Shown: positions 42,426-53,372 of the stretch, in pieces
How positions within the stretch are numbered: position 1 is the first letter of the stretch
How the letters are laid out: the number at the start of each line of letters is the position of its first letter
Assembly: GCA_026182355.1 (NCBI GenBank)
Contig: JAPFBL010000522.1
Location: 299,501 to 363,500 of the forward strand
DNA from: Hermatobates lingyangjiaoensis
Lineage: Eukaryota; Arthropoda; Insecta; Hemiptera; Hermatobatidae
DNA length: 64,000 bases
Direction: 5' to 3'
Position numbers and translations under genes: made by a program
The notes under the pieces: model-generated
Database searches by the model: none
What the model was told of the DNA's origin: nothing
Seen by the model: the letters and a program-made list of their open reading frames with translations, nothing else

Positions 42426-42449
42426 ATACATTCGAGGAATCTTTTATTC
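42426..42449 (+). repeat. 24-bp duplicate of NAGA coding sequence
   Basis: Bases 42426-42449 repeat 41424-41447 exactly ('atacattcgaggaatctttt' plus four more), about 70 bp after the NAGA stop. It follows 'ttctttatttag', which resembles a splice acceptor. It could be a leftover of a tandem copy or exon, or a repair-associated duplication. Confidence 0.8.
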
Positions 42450-42454
42450 AGAGG

Positions 42455-42590
42455 AAAAATGAAAGACTAATAATCATATCCTATTTAGATGTTTACATTA
42501 TGCTTAAATGAAACGTTAATATTATATACTCAAGAAATTTAATATTAAGTTACTTATAGTAAAGTTGAGTGTAGGCCACTCCAGATATTT
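42455..42590 (-). repeat. Dispersed repeat R1
   Basis: On the - strand reads LEWPTLNFTIS then diverges, matching copies at 7300, 16100 and 18385. It starts immediately after the duplicated NAGA fragment. Confidence 0.65.
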
Positions 42591-43309
42591 TTAGTAGTGT
42601 GACCAAAACTTCATTTAAACATATGGACACGATTGATGGTTTGTAAATCTCCATCAGTCTGTTTTGCTCCATATTTTCATTTAATAGTTTTTTTTTTTTT
42701 ATTTAGGTTGATAAGTGCATCGTCTACTTGGACATTAGCACTATCTCATTTTGTTCAGTTCTTTAGTTCCTCATATTTTATTATATAAATTTATTTCCTT
42801 CAGGAATGATGTCACTTCGTTGGAATATTTATTATCAGGGGCAGACAATTATTTAATAGTTCAGACAACTTTTAAAAGAAATAGGTTTAGAAATTACTTT
42901 TATTAATTTATATTGCGAGTAATTAATTTAATTTATATTGATTATATATATTTTTCGTTTTTGAAGAAATAGTTTGATACGTTTCTTTGATCTTTAATTA
43001 TTATTTATAAAAGAAACAGTGATAGAAGGGGACTATTTTAAAATGAGATAATTTAGATGGCATTTGATTGGTGCACCGGTAGAGCTAAGTCATTCTAAAA
43101 AGGCGGCATTACATTCCTTGTTTAGTCCTCCGCGTCCTTCCTGGAACCTTTCAAACTGTTTTAACCTCTGTATTACTTATTTCGTTCTCTAGTCAATAAT
43201 ACTTCAAATGTAAGTACAAATTTCTTTTTAACTTATTTTTGTATAGTTGATGATTTTTTAATTAGTTTAATGTTAACTATTATTATTTTCATAATTAGCA
43301 ATTAAAACG
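42591..43309. other. No gene recognised
   Basis: AT-rich 3' flank of NAGA. A short GC-richer patch at 43070-43160 has no supported frame. Confidence 0.4.
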
Positions 43310-43480
43310 ATTTCACAAAACTAGATAAACTAAACTAACAGAAACAATACACATAAAAGATTTCACAAAAACTTTCTATTATATTTCGACTGTCTTGCAT
43401 AAAGATGTAATTTTCTACGAAGAAAAGCGACTTTTATGTGTGTTGTTTCTCTGGAATTATTTTCATAAAAATATATCAAA
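43310..43480. mobile_element. Penelope-like decayed inverted pair
   Basis: Arms 'agaaacaatacacataaaag' and 'cttttatgtgtgttgtttct' face each other. Between them 'ctattatatttcgactgtct' is a remnant of a hammerhead-like motif on the - strand. Too mutated to assign to a family. Confidence 0.5.
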
Positions 43481-43990
43481 ATAATTAATTAGTTCCGAAA
43501 TAATTACTACTAAACATTTAATACCTACATATAATAAAGTATTGAATAGATTTATTTTTAGTTAATTCATGTTATTTTAAACCTTATTGACTAAATTAGT
43601 TATAGTGAAAACGATTAAAAATACTTAACAGTAGAGTATTTAAATGTATTACCCTATATTTATAAAATTAATAGTTTGTTCGTCTGTGTTTCCTATTGCT
43701 TTTGAGAAATGTTTTACTCCATTTGAAAATTTGAAATGATTTAATGACATAATGTGAGACGTAAGAAGAATAAAATTCTTATATGTAAAAAATGAATGCC
43801 AATCAAATATATCATTTCTGATGTTTTCCATTTACACAAGTTTTAAATTATATTGAAAAGCCGACTTTGAATTTGATTGAGTATGTAAAACTGGCTAATT
43901 ACTGATATCTTTTTTTCTCAATATATATTTACACCAACGTTATAACCGAAAATAGCACAATGGAAAAAGTTACTTATGTTATGTATAGTG
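43481..43990. other. No gene recognised
   Basis: AT-rich with no supported feature. Confidence 0.4.
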
Positions 43991-43994
43991 TGAA

Positions 43995-45685
43995 AAGCTA
44001 CTTGTTGTTGACTTTTTCGTGTTTATGAACCTGATTATCTTTGAATAATATTGAATTAAGTGGAATGGACTCCTTAGTTTTATATTACCAGTTACATATT
44101 CAGTTACGTTTAGTCTTTTTCCTTTCTGTCCTGTTTTTATTAAAGTCATTGAATTTTCTAAACTGTCCGGTTCATGACCCTGTTCTGTTATGTGGTTCGC
44201 GTAATTAGATTTGTTTGTATTATTTAGGTAATCTTTAATGTGTTCCTTATATCTTAGTTTTAGGGTCCTTCCCGTTTGTCCTATATATATATGATTAAAA
44301 TTTTTACATTTTATTTTATATACTCCGCTTTTTTCATATTTATTAGTTTTATTTTCCGTTGAGTTATCTAATCTATGGTTTATTTAATTATTTGTTTTAA
44401 ACCCTATATTTATACTATATTGCTTTAGTAAGTTCGCGATTTTATGACTTATTTAACCTATAATTGTTATACACGCGTATTTATCATTATTAGTTCTTTC
44501 CTTATTGACATATTTTATATTTCTTCTGGTTTTTAGCATTTTGTCTATTATGTTTGCATTATACCCGTTGTTATTTGCTATTGTTGTATTGTTGTTGCTA
44601 TTGTTGTATTGTATTGTTTTTATTATGTTTAATTCGTTATTAAAATTCGTTTGATTCATCGGAATTTTTATTAATCCATCTATCATATAACGGAAAGCTG
44701 CTAATTTTTGTTGCCTAGGATGGATTGTAGTTTTATGTATGGTTATATCGGTCGCGGTGGGTTTCCTATATATTTTAAAACTAAGTTTTTTACCGTTTTT
44801 TTCAATAGTTAGATCCATAAAATTTATTTTATTCTTTACTTCTATTTCCTGTGTAAATTTGATTTTATTATTTATCGAGTTTAGGTAGTTTCTAATATTT
44901 GTTATATTTTCTTCATTTTTATTATTTACGATTAGGAAGGAGTCATCCACGTATCTGCTATAATGTACCACGTTGAATTTCTCTTTTATTTTATTGACAT
45001 AGGTTTTTTCTAATTCCTGTAAACATATTTCCGATAATATAGCAGAAGTTAGATGCCCCATTCCTAACCCATCTTTTGCTAAATAAAATTCGTTATTAAA
45101 TTGAAAATATTTTTGTTTTAAAGTTGCATTTGTTAATTCTATTATTTCATTTATATTGTTATCCTGATCATGTTGTTTATCTAATTTACGTAGTATGTTT
45201 ATTTACATTGAACTAGGGATTGACGTACACAGGTTTTCAACATAGAATGATATTAATTTTGTGTTTTTATTTATTTTTAACTTTATTTTATTTACTAAAT
45301 CAACGGAATTCTTAATATTGTACGTATTTGGTAGCCTAACCTTATCTTTATCAGTTTTGCTAATTCTTTTGATATTTTATATGCTGGGGCATTTCTATAA
45401 TTTATCACGGTCTTATTGGCTCTCCTACCTTATGTACTTTGATTTGCTTTTAACAGAGGGGCATTTGGGTCATGTTTATATATTTATACGATTCTTTAGC
45501 TTATTTTTACGTTTGGAGTCTTATTAACTATCGTCTGATTACGTTTTGAAACTTTTTAGAGGGTCATTATTTAGTTTTTTGGCATGTTTTTAGCTATAAT
45601 TCCTTTGCGTTGTTTTTATATATTCCGCTTTATTTATTAAAACTATAGAGTTACCTTTGTCTGTTTTAGTAGCTATCGCGTTGTT
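43995..45685 (-). pseudogene. Penelope-like element: reverse transcriptase plus GIY-YIG endonuclease
   Basis: A single degraded Penelope polyprotein on the - strand. From the N-terminal side: TKTDKGNSIVLIN (typical Penelope 'ADKGN' block) near 45640, then PAYKISKELAKLI, motif A as SFYVENLCTSIP (Tyr replaces the catalytic Asp), an in-frame stop, and the open block 45061-44453 with GLGMGHLTSAILSE, RYVDDSFLI (motif C intact) and FMDLTIEKNG. The endonuclease follows with SGVYKIKC and HIYIGQTGRTLKLRYKEH (GIY and YIG strands and the conserved Arg) and NHITEQGH. Stops and frameshifts show it is dead. Confidence 0.9.
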
Positions 45686-45995
45686 TATTTAAACCCTTAA
45701 AGAAAATAAAACAACGACTTGACAGAAATGACAAAGACGAAAATAATAGGAAAAGAATTAGACTAAATAATAATAACTAATATAATAATAAAATAAATAA
45801 AAATAAAGTGGTGTTAAAATAAGTAACTAATCTAGGCAGCATTGGGATAGTAGGTAGGTTATATAAACAGATAGGTAGGATTCATTAGATCAGTTCGTGT
45901 TGAAGATGGGTGACACCCGAAACCGGTCCGACAGCTACGGCAGTAATGTACGAGGTAAGACAGTAGATGATATGTTTAATATTAATAGTACTAAC
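45686..45995 (+). mobile_element. Penelope-like family H terminal repeat (copy 1)
   Basis: About 300 bp, directly repeated at 50636-50935. It starts 'tatttaaacccttaaag' and carries a motif at 45893-45932: TTGAAGA, T, GGGT/ACCC stem II with a GAC loop, GAAA, palindrome ACCGGT (45922-45927) and C. The orientation is opposite to the adjoining reverse transcriptase, so the two may be unrelated insertions. Confidence 0.75.
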
Positions 45996-46339
45996 CTCAG
46001 TGGTAATGATGAAATGCATGATTTTAACATAGATGATGACCTTAAGTTATAAACTAACCTTTCTTTATGTAACCTTCATATGTTCACCCTCCTTGTTTGT
46101 TAAAATGATAGATGAATATAACAAAGTAGTGTTTTTCGTACTTATAAACCAATTAATTCTCATGTAACTTAAACATTAGCACACTTTCCAAGGTAAACTA
46201 ATTTCCTTTTGTCTGATACTTTGAAATAGATGTGTACTCAACAGCTCTGATTATAAAATAACCTTTTGTATGTATCTGTTGGTCTCAAAAATTTGTGTTA
46301 GTTCTCTATGTGAGTTGTAGATTGTTTTGGTAAATGTAT

Positions 46340-46435
46340 TATAGTTCTTACTCTAATTTCAGCCCTGAAGATGATGTACAAATACAACGAAACGTTGGCC
46401 TAGGAAAGAGATTTATTTTTTTTTATTTGACCTAG
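46340..46435 (+). mobile_element. Penelope-like family M fragment with hammerhead motif
   Basis: At 46360-46402: GCC, CTGAAGA, T, a stem II with one mismatch (GATGTA/TACAAC), GAAA, ACGT, T and GGC. Stem I is intact. Confidence 0.7.
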
Positions 46436-46494
46436 CCCTCAATAACAAAATAGAATAGAATAGAAGAGGTCAAGAACAATTTTTGGAGATTATT

Positions 46495-46720
46495 TATATG
46501 TATAAAATAAAGTATTGTTTTCTTGACCACAAATTACTAATAAACACTTTTTCTTATAATATATATATATATATAAATATATAACACTATTTTTCTTTTT
46601 TATCGAGGTTTGTCTAGCTTCAATAATACAACACCTTTAAGCCGACGTTTCGTCTATATTTGTAGACATCTTCAGGGCTAAATCAATAGAGAATACATGA
46701 AATTTTACAATACCATGAAA
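46495..46720 (-). mobile_element. Penelope-like family M fragment next to (TA)n
   Basis: Starts with 'ttttcttgaccacaaattac' (also found at 20876) and (TA)n. 'gaggtttgtctagcttcaa' then leads to an intact - strand motif at 46641-46678. Confidence 0.75.
46641..46678 (-). ncRNA. Hammerhead ribozyme-like motif (family M)
   Basis: On the - strand: GCC, CTGAAGA, T, stem II GTCTA/TAGAC with a CAAATA loop, GAAA, ACGT, C and GGC. Every conserved core base is present, both closed stems are perfect, and C occupies the cleavage position. One of the best-preserved copies in the window. Confidence 0.8.
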
Positions 46721-48211
46721 AGTAATTATATCGCATTATTTAATTAATATGCATAATTATCTTGGTATTTTTCTATTGTAAGGTTGCAACTACATGACGG
46801 TTTGTGTGCTGCCCTAGTGAAAAACAGTCACTAGGTCTTTATAGACAGAAGCAATAATATTTTAAATAAAATCGAAACATAGGCAGACATTGAGAGTTAG
46901 ATTTTTTTTTTGGCTAACTTCAGTGTGGCAAAACTGGCAAACGTTGTTTACTTACGTCATTTGTAAAGCGTATAGGGTTTCATTGTAATTTAGTAATTGT
47001 GATTCCCTTGTTCTTATTCATGTAGGCTGAGTTACGAAGTATCTAATGGAAAAGATATGTTCAAGTCCTTTACTATTTTGCAACATACTTCCTCCTGATT
47101 GTAGTTCCTCATACCAACTTGCTATCTTCCATTACCACTTGAAAAAAGCAAAAAAAAAAGAAGTTTCTTTCAGTTTTAATTAAGTAATTTTACAGTTTAG
47201 ATTTCCTGATGGTTTCTCCAAAGCTTGCAGTTTCAAATTAATCACAAGATAATCTGTTTAAGTTGTTTTAATATCTTCTAATTGAATTTATGTTATTGTA
47301 TGAATTGTTAAATTTATTGCTTTCTAAAATATCTAATACAATGAGATATATAGTTAAGTTTCATCTTGCCAGAGTGAATTTAATCAAACAATACTCCATT
47401 CTATAAGTCATACCAGACTAAAAGCCTACTTTGGTATGTAAATATACCAAGTGCTAATTATTATTTTTATTAATTAATCATTAATTCATAATAAAAGGGC
47501 TGCTAAGAAAATTTGGTCCCAGAAAATTTTTTGCCGTGCAGATTTTCAAAATCGGTATTTGGTAGAAAAGTGTGAAGTCTTAAAAGATTAGAAGCTAAGG
47601 AACATTTTGGTATTAACTAATGGACTCGACTGCAACTGCACAGCCCTGGTAAAATTGTGATGATATTGCATTCAAAAGTAGGAACAAGTTTAATTTTTTT
47701 TCTGAATTAACCAAATGTAAATTATACCTTTTTCCATTTTAGCAATCCCACACGATACTATACAGTTTATTTTTCCTGTAAATATCTGGGTTTTTTTTTC
47801 TTTTTTAGTTAATTTAATTACGATCCTTTTAACGTTTTGACCACTTTCAGTTATATCAGCTGAACGCTGGTCAAATTTTACATCCATTTGATCAAATTAC
47901 ATACATTAACATACCATACATGTAAGCTTTCAGATTCAATCAAATTACAGCTTCTTTTGAGTATGTTATAATCAGCTAGATACTCAAAAGACGCTCTTAT
48001 AAAAAATATTATTTTTTCATATTTATTTTTTCTTTTGTGATTAATTTAAAATTTTTATACAAAATTCAGAGTTCATTGTCTGTTTGCTTATTATTGGTTT
48101 GTGAATGGGCTAAATTATTGATCTGTGAATTATCAATAATTCAATAATAATAATTTTATTTTCATTAATACTCTTCTATTTTTTTTTAACCGAAACGTGT
48201 GCTTTTTTTAT
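46721..48211. other. No gene; small Penelope remnant
   Basis: At about 46858-46895 'aaataaaatcgaaacatagg' is a family L remnant. The rest is AT-rich and without supported features. Confidence 0.45.
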
Positions 48212-48362
48212 AAGGGTGATTCTACAGATTCTACATTGGGTGTCCTAAATTTTGCCTAACTCAAGCGTATTTCTAGTAGGGATCTTTAACTAGTATCTGA
48301 CATCGTGCAGGCTCGGAACCGACGGCTCAACGTCCTCTCAGATTGATTCACCTCCCGCATGA
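48212..48362 (-). repeat. tRNA-derived SINE, 3' part
   Basis: On the - strand from 'attcatgcgggaggtgaatc' through 'gttgagccgtcggttccga' to 'taggacacccaatgtagaat'. The tRNA-like head is replaced by the satellite that follows. Confidence 0.75.
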
Positions 48363-48369
48363 ATAATAG

Positions 48370-48762
48370 TAAACCATTGGTCTTTCAAACTTTTACATAT
48401 GAGTTCTTCATAGAAAACTATTGATCTTTGAGACTTTTAGATATGAGATCTTCATAGAAAACTGTTGATCTTGAGACTTTTAGATATGAGTTCTTCATAG
48501 AAACTTATGATCTTTGAGATTTTTATATATGAGTTCTTCATAGAAAACTATTGATCTTTGAGACTTTTAGATATGAGTTCTTCATAGAAAACTATTGATA
48601 TTTGAGACTTTTTATATATGAGTTCTTCATAGAAAACTATTGATATTTGAACTTTTTACATATGAGTTCTTCATAGAAAACTATTGATATTTGAGACTTT
48701 TTACATATGAGTTCTTCATAGAAAACTATTGATATTTGAGACTTTTTACATATGAGTTCTTC
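48370..48762. repeat. 41-43-bp minisatellite, about nine copies
   Basis: The unit contains 'atgagttcttcatagaaaac' and 'tattgatctttgagactttt'. Copies vary slightly in length and by substitutions ('gatctttgag' versus 'gatatttgag'), with the last three most alike. Confidence 0.92.
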
Positions 48763-49444
48763 GAAGATGCTGAATTATCCAAAAGATTTTCATATGACAA
48801 TAACAATATACTTTTCTTCTGTTGCCATTCTTTTTCTAGACAATAAGGGCAATTTGAATAAGTGGACTTTCATCAAAGCCCTAGTAGCCCTCATGTGTTT
48901 CCAGAGCCCTGATTATTATGTGTAGGGAATGAAGGAAGCGTGGGTTGATGTAGGGAAGGTTTTTATTTCAATTTGCCGAGGACGGAGCTATTAGTAAGGG
49001 GAGAAGCCGGTTATTTGGTTCATCTTCAGTGGGCTCCATTAAAACAAGATTCCTTTCAGCCTCGTCTTCTTCAGCCTTTGCTAGTAACATTAGATTTTAG
49101 ATTTACCTCGACTATACGTAATATAATACGTAATATTACTTTCCTTTATAATTTTCAGATGTTAACTTTTGACAAAAATTATCTACAAAATCACGCCAGC
49201 CTCACTGCAGTAATGAATGCTAACTTTCAATGGAGTATATATTGGAATGATTTTTTTTTATTTTATTTATTATTATATTAAAACATCCCTTAGAGGAATA
49301 ACAGGTAATAATGATACGTACTATATAAAAAAGGTTTGTGTTCATAAAAATTCAACTCCTGATTATATGCCAAAGTTTTATGACTAAAATCCTCAAGAAC
49401 CCCTTCTGTGAACTTGAAAAATCAGTGGTCGAGAAGTTATAACA
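48763..49444. other. No gene recognised
   Basis: A moderately GC-richer patch at 48900-49080 gives a 102-codon frame with no recognisable motif. I do not call it a gene. Confidence 0.35.
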
Positions 49445-49790
49445 ATGTTTTATATAAGTAGGGTAAAAAGTTAATGAAATGGTCTCCGCATATAAAAATT
49501 TAAAGGTATAAACACCACGTTTCGAACACGTAGTGTTCTTCCTCAGGCATTAACTAAAAAATACAATGACACCAGAGAGTTATCCATAGTATTCATTATA
49601 ATAATTATGATTTTAACTATAAAAATAGTTAATTATTTTTTAATTAATGCCTGAGGAAGTGTTCTACGTGTTCGAAACGCGTTGTTTATACCATTAATTT
49701 GTATAAGTGGAGACCATTTCATTAGCTTTTTACCCTACAAGGAGTAAATACCACATAATAACTGATTGCACTATGTTAGAATTAGTTTTA
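49445..49790. mobile_element. Penelope-like family D inverted pair, full-length arms
   Basis: Outer arms 'agggtaaaaagttaatgaaa' and complement ending 'gctttttaccctac'. Motifs at about 49511-49550 (-: CTGAGGA, A, GAACAC/GTGTTC, GAAA, ACGT) and 49649-49690 (+: CTGAGGA, GTGTTC in place of the proper stem strand, GAAA, ACGCGT). The + copy has lost stem II pairing. Confidence 0.8.
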
Positions 49791-50332
49791 CATAAGATTT
49801 TAAAGTAACTCTAAATGTTAGAAAGTTTGGATTTTGTAAATAAAACTATTTTATTTTGATATTTGTTTCATAATTTCCAAGAACGAGTAAATTTTTCATA
49901 AATAACTACACAGCTAATGTATGTACGTTTTTATTTGATAGTATAATTGTAAAAGCTTTCTGTTCTCTTGACATTTAACGTATACAGTATGTAATATATA
50001 AACAACAAAATAAGACAAACTTAAAGATTTAAAAAAAAAAACAAACTATTCATCACTTGTTGGCAGACCTTGCAATCAAAGTAAAGTAAAATGTTTGAGG
50101 AAGTGATGACCTTTAAGGAACACGATTACATCAAAAGTTCTCAACGGAGAGTTGGCCAGGAAGCGTAACCGTTATCTAAACATATAGGTACTAACGATTT
50201 TACATTGAGCCTGACTGACTGAATCACCAGATGATATAAATAACTCATTTTACGTCATAACCTCAAATTGAATGAGTCATATTTATAACACAAATTGCAT
50301 GCAATCTTAATTTCAAAGTCATTCGTTCTTTG
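49791..50332. other. No gene recognised
   Basis: AT-rich with no supported feature. Confidence 0.4.
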
Positions 50333-50545
50333 AAATGTACCTGTAGGTATCTTCTGTAGTATTCCATTGCCGATTACACTGGCCAACAACAAAAAAATTT
50401 TTTTCATGGTGCCTAAGATATTTTAACAGTTTTTTTTATCTAATTTAAGGGCGCTGATTCTAAAAATGCTGTCATTTTTTCTCTATCAGGTCTAGTTTTT
50501 CTGTTATGGTATACCTCTTACTGTAGACAGGCGATAGGTACTCGT
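50333..50545 (+). repeat. Direct repeat R5 (copy 1)
   Basis: Matches 53652-53862: 'ttgccgattacactggccaa', 'catggtgcctaagatatttt', 'aatttaagggcgctgattc'. No coding capacity. The second copy lies just after the first tetraspanin exon. Confidence 0.8.
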
Positions 50546-50635
50546 ACGATAAAGAGGCAAAACGAAGGAACATATTTTTCATGCATTTCATCTAATAAAC
50601 GAACAAGTAAATCATCAAAGCGACACACTATTTAA

Positions 50636-50935
50636 ACCCTTAAAGAAAATAAAACGACGATTTGACAGACATGACAAAGACGAAAATAATAGGAAAAGAA
50701 TTAGACTAAATAATAATAAAATAAATAAAAATAAAGTGGTGGTAAATTAAGTAAATAATAAAATCTAGGCAGCATTGGGATAGTAGGTAGGTTATATAAA
50801 CAGATAGGTAGGATTCGTTTAGATCAGTTCATGTTGAAGATGGGTGACACCCGAAACCGGTCCGACAGCTACGGCAGTAATGTACGACGTAAGACGGTAG
50901 ATTATATGTTTAATACTAAGAACATATTTTTATTT
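50636..50935 (+). mobile_element. Penelope-like family H terminal repeat (copy 2)
   Basis: Direct copy of 45686-45995 with high identity. The motif at 50826-50865 has the same TTGAAGA core variant, GGGT/ACCC stem II and ACCGGT palindrome, so the T at position 3 was present in the source element. Confidence 0.8.
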
Positions 50936-51104
50936 AACTTTAAGACGTATATTCATTAATCACGCCAAAATAATATTTACAATACGTATACCAATGTGTA
51001 TGCAATACATACCAATTTGTATGCAATACAACGTATATTGCCCAAAAATATAAACACATTTGGTATATTTTGAACTTGTCAATTATCTGACAAGGGAGCG
51101 TAAA

Positions 51105-51450
51105 TGAAATTGAAATTGAAATGAACTAACAATACCTACTTGCTATGCTTGTATATTTTCAACATAAACATATCGGTGATGTTAGCAAAAGTCAGTTTAA
51201 AGTTTATAACTTCGCTTCTACGTTAAATTTTCAATCCCTTCAAAAGTTTAGATTTTAAGTTAGACATATAAATCTACTGTCAGTAGATTCAGTTCAGCTA
51301 TGTTTCATTGTGACTCAGTTTACTTGAGAAAAAATTTTTGCGGACAAACCGTCAGACAGAAATTTTTCTAAGGGTGTATTCGGTTTCTCTAATGTATGAA
51401 ACATAAAGAAAACTTGAACTGAATCAGTTCTAAGCAATATACAGAGAAAA
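51105..51450 (+). repeat. Dispersed repeat R6 (copy 1)
   Basis: Homologous to 57893-58395: 'actaacaatacctacttgc', 'cataacttcgcttctacg', 'attttaagttaga' and 'aaatttttctaagggtg'. Because the second copy adjoins a Helitron helicase remnant, R6 may be Helitron-related. Confidence 0.75.
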
Positions 51451-51870
51451 TCATTCTTTTGAGTGTGTGTGCTAAATATTAGCGTACACAATTTTCTTAG
51501 TATTAAACTATCAAATAAAAATATGCATTATTTGTGCAGTTACTTATGTGGTGTTTACTCATTCTTGGAAATTATGAAGAAAAACTCAAAATAAAATAGT
51601 TTTATTTAAAAAAAAACCCAAGGTGTTTCTAAAATACAGTGTTGTTTTAAATGTGTCAAGGACTCTCAAGTTCTTTATAAATTCCAAGTAACACGAATAT
51701 TCTTCATGCTAATGGATGATAGGTTATCTATCAGATAAAAAAGAATAAAACATTAGCGTATCTTTAAAAAGGCTTAAAATGAATATAAAACGGTTGGTAA
51801 GAACAGCTGCATCACTTAATAGCTGAATCTAAAAATGTAAACAAACGTGAAACACCTATTTCATTGTAAT
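51451..51870. other. No gene recognised
   Basis: AT-rich with no supported feature. Confidence 0.4.
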
Positions 51871-51874
51871 TATT

Positions 51875-52045
51875 AAAAGATTTCACATAAATACGTGAAA
51901 TAATAACAATCAATAATCAAACCACAATATGAAATGGGAAAACACATCAGTTGGGTTATTGACTGAAAAAGAGACCGCTTGTTACTGTTGAAAGATCCTA
52001 GTCTTGTTTTCCCATTTCATATTGTAGTTTTGATCAGTAATTGTG
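51875..52045. mobile_element. Penelope-like family A pair, decayed
   Basis: Left arm 'gatttcacataaatacgtga' to 'aatgggaaaacacatcag'. The right-arm motif (51958-52005) reads CTGAAAAAGAG then GACCGCTTGTTACTGTTGAAAG: the core is altered and stem II has a mismatch. Confidence 0.75.
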
Positions 52046-52284
52046 TTTACATTGTCATACTTGATGACGTTTGACGTGATGACGTCACAGGGAAAAAATC
52101 ATTCAAATCAAAGTTATAAAAAAGAAATGTACAAGTTATTATCTCTTTTTAAAATTTTCTTTAGAGTAATTTCTTTTTAATTTTTATATGTTACTATTTT
52201 TTTTTATTATCTCTTATTGGATATGACTTTTACGTATTTTGAAATAGACTTTTTTGAAAAGTCCTCCTTACAAAATTGTTTACA

Positions 52285-52745
52285 ATACTAGACTACCCGT
52301 GACCCTCTGTTCATTGAGAAATTATAGCAATAGTTATTGAAATAAATTCACTGAGCATGATTAATAGGGACAATTTTAATTGTTGTTTCTTGTTATTAAG
52401 GCACGGAAACAGATTCTTATATGGCCCAAGCTTTTGATATAGTATTCTTATGATTCAAGATGTATACACAGTAAGAATATATATAGGAAAATAAAAAAAT
52501 CATTTATTTTATGACAAAAATAAATAAAACATCAATTCATGTTATATATGCAATGAAATATATTTAAAACAAACAAAACTTGTGAATTGAAATATCCCCA
52601 ATGTAGAATAACATTAATGAAAGGAATGTGTCTTTATAATATTACCTTAGAACATTTGTATTTTATCTGACAGTTGTGTTCAAGTTTGTTTCTAAAATTA
52701 TTCATTTTTAACCTCTAATGTTATAGTTTATTATATATTTGTTTA
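52285..52745 (-). repeat. Dispersed repeat R2 (copy 2)
   Basis: Reverse complement of 11345-11805, from 'actagactacccgt' to 'aacctctaatgttatagttt'. The two copies are about 41 kb apart. Confidence 0.8.
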
Positions 52746-53079
52746 TAATACATTTGCACTAATGTCATCAGAGAGCACGCTAGCCTCTGGGCTACTCTAG
52801 ATCCATGCCTTTACTTTATTACCACTGTTTATATTACGCAAATATTCAATTAAAAAAAAATTTTTTTTGTTACATTTATATATAATCCATTTACACTACT
52901 GTCATCGGTGAGCACGCAAGACACTTGCCACCCAGGCTCCAATTTTGGGAATATAGTGATAATTTTATTTTATTTAACATTATTCAGGTAATAAATAATA
53001 TGTATTTTATTTCAGGTCTTTATCTCCACAGAAAATGAGTGAACATACAAACTCACAAAATTGATATATATAGTAAAGA
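52746..53079. other. No gene; duplicated short segment
   Basis: 'actaatgtcatcagagagca' (about 52760) and 'actactgtcatcggtgagca' (about 52900) are two diverged copies of a motif of about 45 bp. Nothing else recognised. Confidence 0.45.
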
Positions 53080-53290
53080 TGTATAAAAAGATTTCACATA
53101 AATACGTGAAATAACAATCAATGATCAAACCACAATAAGAAAATGGGAAAACAAGACTAAGATCTTTCAACCGTAACAAGCGGTCTTCGTCTGAGCAGTT
53201 GGGTTTTTGACTCTGACGAAGACCGCTTGTTACGGTTGAAAGATATCTTAGTCTTTTTTTCCCATTTTCTTATTGTGGTTTGATCATAAA
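53080..53290. mobile_element. Penelope-like family A inverted pair
   Basis: The - strand motif (about 53156-53200) has CAGACGA instead of CTGACGA. The + strand motif (53211-53256) is intact except that its stem III reads AGATATCT, an extended but still self-complementary form of AGATCT. It ends 90 bp before the tetraspanin exon. Confidence 0.8.
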
Positions 53291-53372
53291 GATGTATAGA
53301 TGTTGCATGATACAGTTGACATGTTTGCTTGTCTAGTCTGGGTGAAAGCTAAGGAAGACTGTTTTGTTCCAG

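Noticed and set aside
48370..48762. CRISPR-like regular array
   Set aside because: The whole unit repeats with no unique spacers, and the window is animal nuclear DNA; it is a minisatellite.
48973..49281. 102-codon frame as a gene
   Set aside because: No motif or family likeness, and the second half is AT-rich low complexity; evidence is insufficient.
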